This document shows, piece by piece, positions 12,720 through 16,804 of a stretch of 16,804 bases of DNA. Source of the stretch: Bacteroidales bacterium UBA4230 (GTDB lineage Bacteria > Bacteroidota > Bacteroidia > Bacteroidales > UBA932); assembly GCA_002395605.1 (NCBI GenBank), contig DGXO01000020.1, positions 1-16,804 of the forward strand, written 5' to 3'. A program made the translations under genes and the position numbers. Each line of letters opens with the position of its first letter. Within the stretch, counting starts at the first letter, position 1. The notes beneath the pieces are model-generated. The model worked only from the letters and a program-made list of their open reading frames with translations. It did not search any database and was not told where the DNA came from.

Positions 12720-15133
12720 GACGGACAATAACCATACTTATCGGCCTTCTTGCGATATGCATTCAGATGAACGCCCAGTCCACGCTGAAAGAAGGGATGG
12801 AGATGCTCCGTCAACAATACGGAATCAGTTATATCTATGACTCTTCCCTGCCAATCTTTGGCAGGTATAATGGAGACAGGCTTAATGCCGGAACTCTTCA
12901 GGAAAACCTCTCGCGCCTTTTCCACGGCAGCGGAATTGACTATTTCGTCAAAGGCAGGCAGGTCATTCTGAAAAAGGAAAGGGCAGTAAGTCCAGAGTAC
13001 GACTACAACCTCTCCCAGCCTGAACTCCTTGATTCTTCCGTTGTCGTGGACTGGAGGATGCCAATCCTCACCCATCCACAGTCCGGAGCCCTTGGCATAA
13101 CCAGGCTCACCGTTGAGCAGGCGCCGGTCCTTCTAGGTGAAAAGGATGTCCTCAAGACGCTGCAGATGCTCCCAGGAGTACAGGCCGCTGCCGAAGGATA
13201 TGCCGGAATAAGCATCCGCGGAGGATACTCCGACGAAAGCCTCATCCTGCTTGACGGGGTCCCAATCATGCAGGCCGATCACTTTCTGGGGCTCTTCTCC
13301 ATATTCCCGGCCGAATCCGTGGGAAAAGCAACTCTGCTCAAAGGAAACTTCCCTGCGCGGTATGGTGGAAGGGCATCGGGCATAGTGGACCTTCAGTCAC
13401 AATCAGGGAACCGCGACAAATGGCAGGGCGGGTTCTCCGTGGGACTTCTCTCCGAAAGATTCCACGCAGACGGCCCCATCGGCAATAAACTGTCTCTTTC
13501 GGCCAGTGGAAGGGTCCTTCACACCTTCCTTGCCCAGCCCGTTACCGCATTGATGGACCAGGCGGGAAACTACTGGTTCTACGACCTCAATGCCCGCCTG
13601 GACTGGTATGTGTCGGACAATGACAGGATTACTCTTTCCGGATACAACGGCTACGACTTCCTGGACATACATGAAAACTGGTATGAGTATGAGCATCGTT
13701 ACGATGAAAACTATGCCGCATACAATATATGGACGAACAAGTATGAAAAGAGCTGTTACGGCTGGGGCACATCCATGGCGGCGCTTTCCTGGCACCACAG
13801 GGATATCGGCCGTACAACCCTTGCCTTCTCAAATTCCAGGATGAAAACCTATTCCGACACAAGGTGGGAATACAACACTGACGGTGTCCATACAGGTAAA
13901 AACTCAGACTACGGTGCGGCCACTTCCCTCACCGGAATCATCCTCAGGACTGACTGGAAGACAGGACTGTTTTCCTTTGGAGGAGAATATACAAGGCATT
14001 TCCTTGGCAGCGACGGTCTTTCGTCATTTCTGACGGAAAGGGATCCTGAGGGCAGGACAACCAGTATTCCATCCATAGTGGTAAAGCCGGAGACTGTCCC
14101 CGCCAACGAAGCCGCCATTTATGCCGATGCTGCCATTCCTATAGGGAAAGCCCTCAGCATCAATCCCGGTGTCCGGCTGAGCCTGTTTGAATGCCTGGGG
14201 GCCATAAGGGTACATCCGGAGCCAAGGTTATCGGTAAAATGGCATTCGGAAAGCGGATGGGAGGCCGATGCCGGATACTCCCGCATGGTGCAGTATTTCC
14301 ACCGCATCCCTTCCGGATACAGTTCTTTCCCCACGGATTCCTGGCATCCAGTTTCAGGAAATGTCCAGCCCCTGATTTCCAACCAGATAAGCCTCTGCGG
14401 CCGATATGAGGGATTCCCCGGATGGGAGTTGTCGGCCGAACTGTACTGCAAACTTCAGAGCGGCGTTGTGGATTACATTGATTCCTATGCTCCCCTTGGA
14501 ACAAGTCAGGCCGATTGGAATGGCAGCGTGGCATCAGGAAAGGGCCGCGGGATAGGAATGGAATTTATGGCAAGAAAGACTTCCGGGCCACTGACCGGAT
14601 GGCTTGGATATACTTTGTCCGGGAGCACAAGAGTCTATCCAGACGGAACCATCAATAACGGCAACCCTTTCCCTTCATCCACTGACAGGCGCCACAGGAT
14701 AAATTTCTGCGCCACATGGGCGGTGAATGAGACGGTGGACATCACCATGGCCTGGACTTTTGCTTCCGGCTGTCCCATAACCATGCCCACAAGAAGTACC
14801 GCCATCTATGATGAATCGGGAAAAGATAAGGACGCGGTACGCTCCGTCGATTACGCCCCTTCAAGGAACAATTTCCGGCTTCCCCCCATCCACCGGGCCG
14901 ATATAAGCGTGAATTTCAGAAAACCCCTGAAGCGCGGAGAAAGGATATGGACCTTCGGGCTCTATAACCTGTACGGAGCCAATAATCCCGATTTCTTCCA
15001 TTATATAAAGACTCAGGATAAAATAGTAGGATCAGACTCCTACTATCCCGACAAGCCTGAAGGGACGCCTTTCCTCCGGACAGTGTCATATCTTTTAGTC
15101 ATCCCCACGGTATCGTTCTCCAGAAACTTCTGA
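12716..15133 (+). CDS. TonB-dependent outer-membrane receptor/transducer with N-terminal STN domain
   Basis: This 805-residue outer-membrane protein has a signal peptide ending near N-A-Q-S (residues 1-21). An STN signalling domain spans about 24-87 (L-K-E-G-M-E-M-L-R-Q-Q-Y-G-I, then Q-V-I-L-K-K). A plug domain covers about 133-232 (L-P-G-V-Q, I-S-I-R-G-G-Y-S-D-E, L-L-D-G-V-P-I, A-R-Y-G-G-R-A-S-G). A long beta-barrel follows, ending in the terminal Phe of V-S-F-S-R-N-F. The STN domain is what contacts a FecR-type protein, so this is a signalling transducer as well as an importer. The beta-sandwich (CarboxypepD_reg-like) domain often placed between STN and plug is not evident in the roughly 45-residue linker. 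It belongs to the receptor group that pairs with DUF4249 rather than SusD. The substrate is unknown. Confidence 0.92.
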   Translation: MRRTITILIGLLAICIQMNAQSTLKEGMEMLRQQYGISYIYDSSLPIFGRYNGDRLNAGTLQENLSRLFHGSGIDYFVKGRQVILKKERAVSPEYDYNLSQPELLDSSVVVDWRMPILTHPQSGALGITRLTVEQAPVLLGEKDVLKTLQMLPGVQAAAEGYAGISIRGGYSDESLILLDGVPIMQADHFLGLFSIFPAESVGKATLLKGNFPARYGGRASGIVDLQSQSGNRDKWQGGFSVGLLSERFHADGPIGNKLSLSASGRVLHTFLAQPVTALMDQAGNYWFYDLNARLDWYVSDNDRITLSGYNGYDFLDIHENWYEYEHRYDENYAAYNIWTNKYEKSCYGWGTSMAALSWHHRDIGRTTLAFSNSRMKTYSDTRWEYNTDGVHTGKNSDYGAATSLTGIILRTDWKTGLFSFGGEYTRHFLGSDGLSSFLTERDPEGRTTSIPSIVVKPETVPANEAAIYADAAIPIGKALSINPGVRLSLFECLGAIRVHPEPRLSVKWHSESGWEADAGYSRMVQYFHRIPSGYSSFPTDSWHPVSGNVQPLISNQISLCGRYEGFPGWELSAELYCKLQSGVVDYIDSYAPLGTSQADWNGSVASGKGRGIGMEFMARKTSGPLTGWLGYTLSGSTRVYPDGTINNGNPFPSSTDRRHRINFCATWAVNETVDITMAWTFASGCPITMPTRSTAIYDESGKDKDAVRSVDYAPSRNNFRLPPIHRADISVNFRKPLKRGERIWTFGLYNLYGANNPDFFHYIKTQDKIVGSDSYYPDKPEGTPFLRTVSYLLVIPTVSFSRNF
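15023..15046. repeat. Perfect 9-bp inverted repeat inside the receptor gene
   Basis: ATAGTAGGA (15023-15031) and TCCTACTAT (15038-15046) are separated by 6 nt. No T-run follows, so it is not a terminator. It could form a hairpin in the mRNA about 90 nt before the DUF4249 start, or be a codon coincidence (I-V-G-S-D-S-Y-Y). Confidence 0.6.
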
Positions 15134-15135
15134 TA

Positions 15136-16131
15136 ATGAAAATAATACATATAATACCTCTGATTATTCTTCTCGCTTCATGCACTCATGATTATTTCCC
15201 CTCAACGGGAAGTGATGAGACCTTGATATGCATGAATGCAAGGCTCAATACAGCGGATACCCTTCATAAGGTCCAGATAAAAGGCTCCGACGTTAACCGT
15301 ACCGTAAGTATGACAGGAGCGGTTGTAACCCTGCAGGTTGGAGACGCCCCCTCGGACACGGCGCGGGTTAGATCAGACGGATTTGCCTATTTCAACAGGA
15401 TAATTAAGGCTTCTGATATAGTGACGCTGAGTTCCGGAAAGGCTTCAGCCACTGTTTCCGGCCTTCAGGTACCTGAGGGAGACATTCTGGAAGCATCGTA
15501 TTCTCTTACAGGTAAAAAAGCAACAGTAAAGGCAAGAATAAGGCGTAATCCGGATACTGATAACCTGTACATCCTCCAGCTGGTCACGTATCAGCACGCA
15601 ATACGGGATAATGACAAGGAAGTTCTTCTTGACAGGAGTACGATTTATACGTTGAATCTGGAATCATATCCGCTTCAAAAGTATCCAAGGATGTTTCTGG
15701 TAGATTCAGATGCCTTTTGGGACGACGACTCCTGCGACATAACGGTTGAGGGGCTCACCGAGTTCCTGGAAGCTCATAAGATGAGCAGCCTGTTTGGGCG
15801 TATCGAGAACAACAAACAGGTATTCGAGCCCGAATCATATACCCGCACCATTCTTTTCTGCGCCAGGATATCGGCCCTTAACCGTGACGACTATTGGACA
15901 TTAAGGTATCTTGTGGATGACCCGGCCTATGCACTTGGGCCCAATCTCAATGGCGTCCTGTCAATGCTTCCCCTGGAAACGATCCCCAAGACATATCCAG
16001 GTAATATAAGCGGAGGGATAGGACTTGTGTCCGTAAGAAGCGCTCTGGAGATTCCCATAGCAAAATGGGTGTGCCACTACGATATACATAACTACTTTAA
16101 CCCGGACGCATCTCCAATTCCTGTACAATGA
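15136..16131 (+). CDS. DUF4249 lipoprotein partner of the TonB-dependent receptor
   Basis: The 331-residue product has a lipoprotein signal peptide ending L-L-A-S-C (Cys 16). An N-terminal Ig-like domain of the DUF4249 type follows: an A-x-L-N-T-A-D strand, then V-T-L-Q-V-G-D, G-F-A-Y-F and a V-S-G-L-Q-V-P-E-G segment. The C-terminal half is larger and mixed. DUF4249 proteins are found beside TonB-dependent receptors in Bacteroidota and are thought to help capture substrate at the outer membrane, in the way SusD does, though their role is not well established. The start codon is 2 nt after the receptor stop, and a strong terminator follows 6 nt after its own stop, so this is the last gene of the operon. 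Codon use is less biased than in parE or the protease. Confidence 0.82.
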   Translation: MKIIHIIPLIILLASCTHDYFPSTGSDETLICMNARLNTADTLHKVQIKGSDVNRTVSMTGAVVTLQVGDAPSDTARVRSDGFAYFNRIIKASDIVTLSSGKASATVSGLQVPEGDILEASYSLTGKKATVKARIRRNPDTDNLYILQLVTYQHAIRDNDKEVLLDRSTIYTLNLESYPLQKYPRMFLVDSDAFWDDDSCDITVEGLTEFLEAHKMSSLFGRIENNKQVFEPESYTRTILFCARISALNRDDYWTLRYLVDDPAYALGPNLNGVLSMLPLETIPKTYPGNISGGIGLVSVRSALEIPIAKWVCHYDIHNYFNPDASPIPVQ

Positions 16132-16137
16132 AACAAA

Positions 16138-16169
16138 AAAAATCCCGCTCTGGACCGAGCGGGATTTTT
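16138..16169. terminator. Strong bidirectional terminator closing the sigma/receptor operon
   Basis: A GC-rich stem, ATCCCGCTC with GAGCGGGAT, extended by A-T pairs on each side (arms 16138-16150 and 16157-16169), has a 6-nt loop and ends in T5. The A-run on the left (16134-16142) makes it usable for rplI on the minus strand as well. Confidence 0.92.
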
Positions 16170-16176
16170 ATTCGTC

Positions 16177-16197
16177 ATTGCCGGCTTGACCGGCAAT
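16177..16197. repeat. Short GC-rich palindrome, possible REP-like element
   Basis: ATTGCCGG (16177-16184), loop CTTGA, CCGGCAAT (16190-16197) is a perfect 8-bp inverted repeat between the terminator and the rplI stop codon. No T-run follows. The form resembles the intergenic REP-like palindromes of many genomes; only one copy is in this window, so repetition cannot be shown here. Confidence 0.5.
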
Positions 16198-16205
16198 CTG
16201 GCTGA

Positions 16206-16652
16206 TTACTCAGCAACTACTTTGAACTTGAAGGTGCCCTTGATAGCCTTGTAAATCTTTACGGAGGCTTCGTACTCACCAAGTTCCTTCACCTCACCGG
16301 CGAGGATGGTGATGTCCTTCTTGTCAATGTTAAGGCCTTTGGCGTTAAGTGCCTCTGCGAGGTCCATGGTGGTAACGCTGCCGTAGAGCTTGCCGCTCTC
16401 GGAAACCTTCACCTTAATCTCCAGAACCTGTGCGTTTACAGTTGCTGCAAGAGCCTCTGCGTCTGAGACAAGCTTGGCCTCTTTGTGAGCGCGCTGCTTG
16501 ATGGTTTCAGCGTGCTGTTTCTTCACGGACTCAGTTGCGGAAACTGCGAATCCCTGAGGAATGAGGTAGTTCATTGCATAACCGGCCTTTACCTTTACAA
16601 TTTCACCGGCATAGCCAAGGTTGGCTACATCTTTCTTGAGTAAAATTTCCAT
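16206..16652 (-). CDS. rplI: 50S ribosomal protein L9
   Basis: The 148-residue protein starts M-E-I-L-L-K-K-D-V-A-N-L-G, with the L9 signature G-Y-A-M-N-Y-L-I-P-Q-G-F-A near 24-36. A long charged helix (about 42-75) separates it from the C-terminal RNA-binding domain, where G-K-L-Y-G-S-V-T-T is seen. Length is normal for L9. It binds 23S rRNA at the base of the L1 stalk. It lies 8 nt downstream of rpsR on the same strand, the usual rpsF-rpsR-rplI order, and is probably the last gene of that operon. Confidence 0.97.
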   Translation of the reverse strand: MEILLKKDVANLGYAGEIVKVKAGYAMNYLIPQGFAVSATESVKKQHAETIKQRAHKEAKLVSDAEALAATVNAQVLEIKVKVSESGKLYGSVTTMDLAEALNAKGLNIDKKDITILAGEVKELGEYEASVKIYKAIKGTFKFKVVAE

Positions 16653-16660
16653 AAGGCAGA

Positions 16661-16804
16661 TTATTTAAGAAGGTCAGTAACATACGGAAGAAGGGCCAGG
16701 GAGCGTGCACGCTTGATAGCCTGGGCAACCTTGCGCTGGAACTTGAGTGAAGTACCGGTGATGCGGCGGGGAAGGATCTTACCCTGCTCGTTGAGGAACT
16801 TCTT
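16661..16804 (-). CDS. rpsR: 30S ribosomal protein S18, 3' part only
   Basis: Forty-seven C-terminal codons and a TAA stop are visible; the N-terminus lies beyond the right edge. The sequence contains I-L-P-R-R-I-T-G-T-S and then K-F-Q-R-K-V-A-Q-A-I-K-R-A-R, the conserved core of S18, followed by L-A-L-L-P-Y-V. It is co-directional with rplI. Confidence 0.96.
   Translation of the reverse strand, partial: KKFLNEQGKILPRRITGTSLKFQRKVAQAIKRARSLALLPYVTDLLK

Overview
The window reads as a chromosomal segment of a moderately GC-rich member of Bacteroidota, most likely order Bacteroidales. Four features support this: promoters of the TAnnTTTG type; several lipoproteins with short signal peptides ending in a lipobox Cys; an ECF sigma / FecR anti-sigma / TonB-dependent receptor / DUF4249 operon, which is characteristic of this phylum; and the convergent rpsR-rplI pair at the right edge. 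I cannot name a genus with confidence. No tRNA, rRNA, CRISPR array or intact insertion sequence is visible.

Layout. (1) 1-2469: 3' part of a large M16 (insulinase/pitrilysin-like) protease gene, cut by the left edge, ending at a bidirectional terminator. (2) 2566-3729 (-): a DUF1573 lipoprotein, divergent from a 57-residue 2[4Fe-4S] ferredoxin at 3823-3996. (3) 4066-5007 (-): a two-repeat lipoprotein of unknown function, divergent from (4) parE (DNA topoisomerase IV subunit B, 5125-7038) through two back-to-back promoters. (5) Downstream of parE and on the same strand: a PlsC-like acyltransferase, an acyl-CoA ligase and a family-4-like glycosyltransferase, tightly spaced. They suggest acyl activation, acyl transfer and glycosylation of a lipid, although the substrate cannot be read from sequence. 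(6) 10550-10851: a stretch without a full gene, holding a 235-bp internal piece of the acyl-CoA ligase gene. (7) 10852-16131: a five-gene cell-surface-signalling operon (ECF sigma factor, FecR-like anti-sigma factor, unclassified lipoprotein, STN-containing TonB-dependent receptor, DUF4249 lipoprotein), closed by a strong bidirectional terminator. (8) 16206-16804 (-): rplI and the 3' part of rpsR.

How the genes work together. Region 7 is the clearest functional unit. By analogy with Fec-type systems, ligand binding at the receptor should be relayed through its periplasmic STN domain to the FecR-like protein, freeing the sigma factor. The two lipoproteins probably assist capture or transport. 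The ligand is unknown.

The most unusual feature is the 235-bp direct repeat. One copy lies in the C-terminal domain of the acyl-CoA ligase gene (8966-9200), the other just upstream of the sigma gene (10583-10817). They match at 231 of 235 positions, and all four differences are synonymous in the ligase frame. The repeats flank the glycosyltransferase gene, and the second copy stays in an open frame that runs into the sigma gene. This points either to a past recombination or strain-to-strain import event, or to an assembly join that needs checking.
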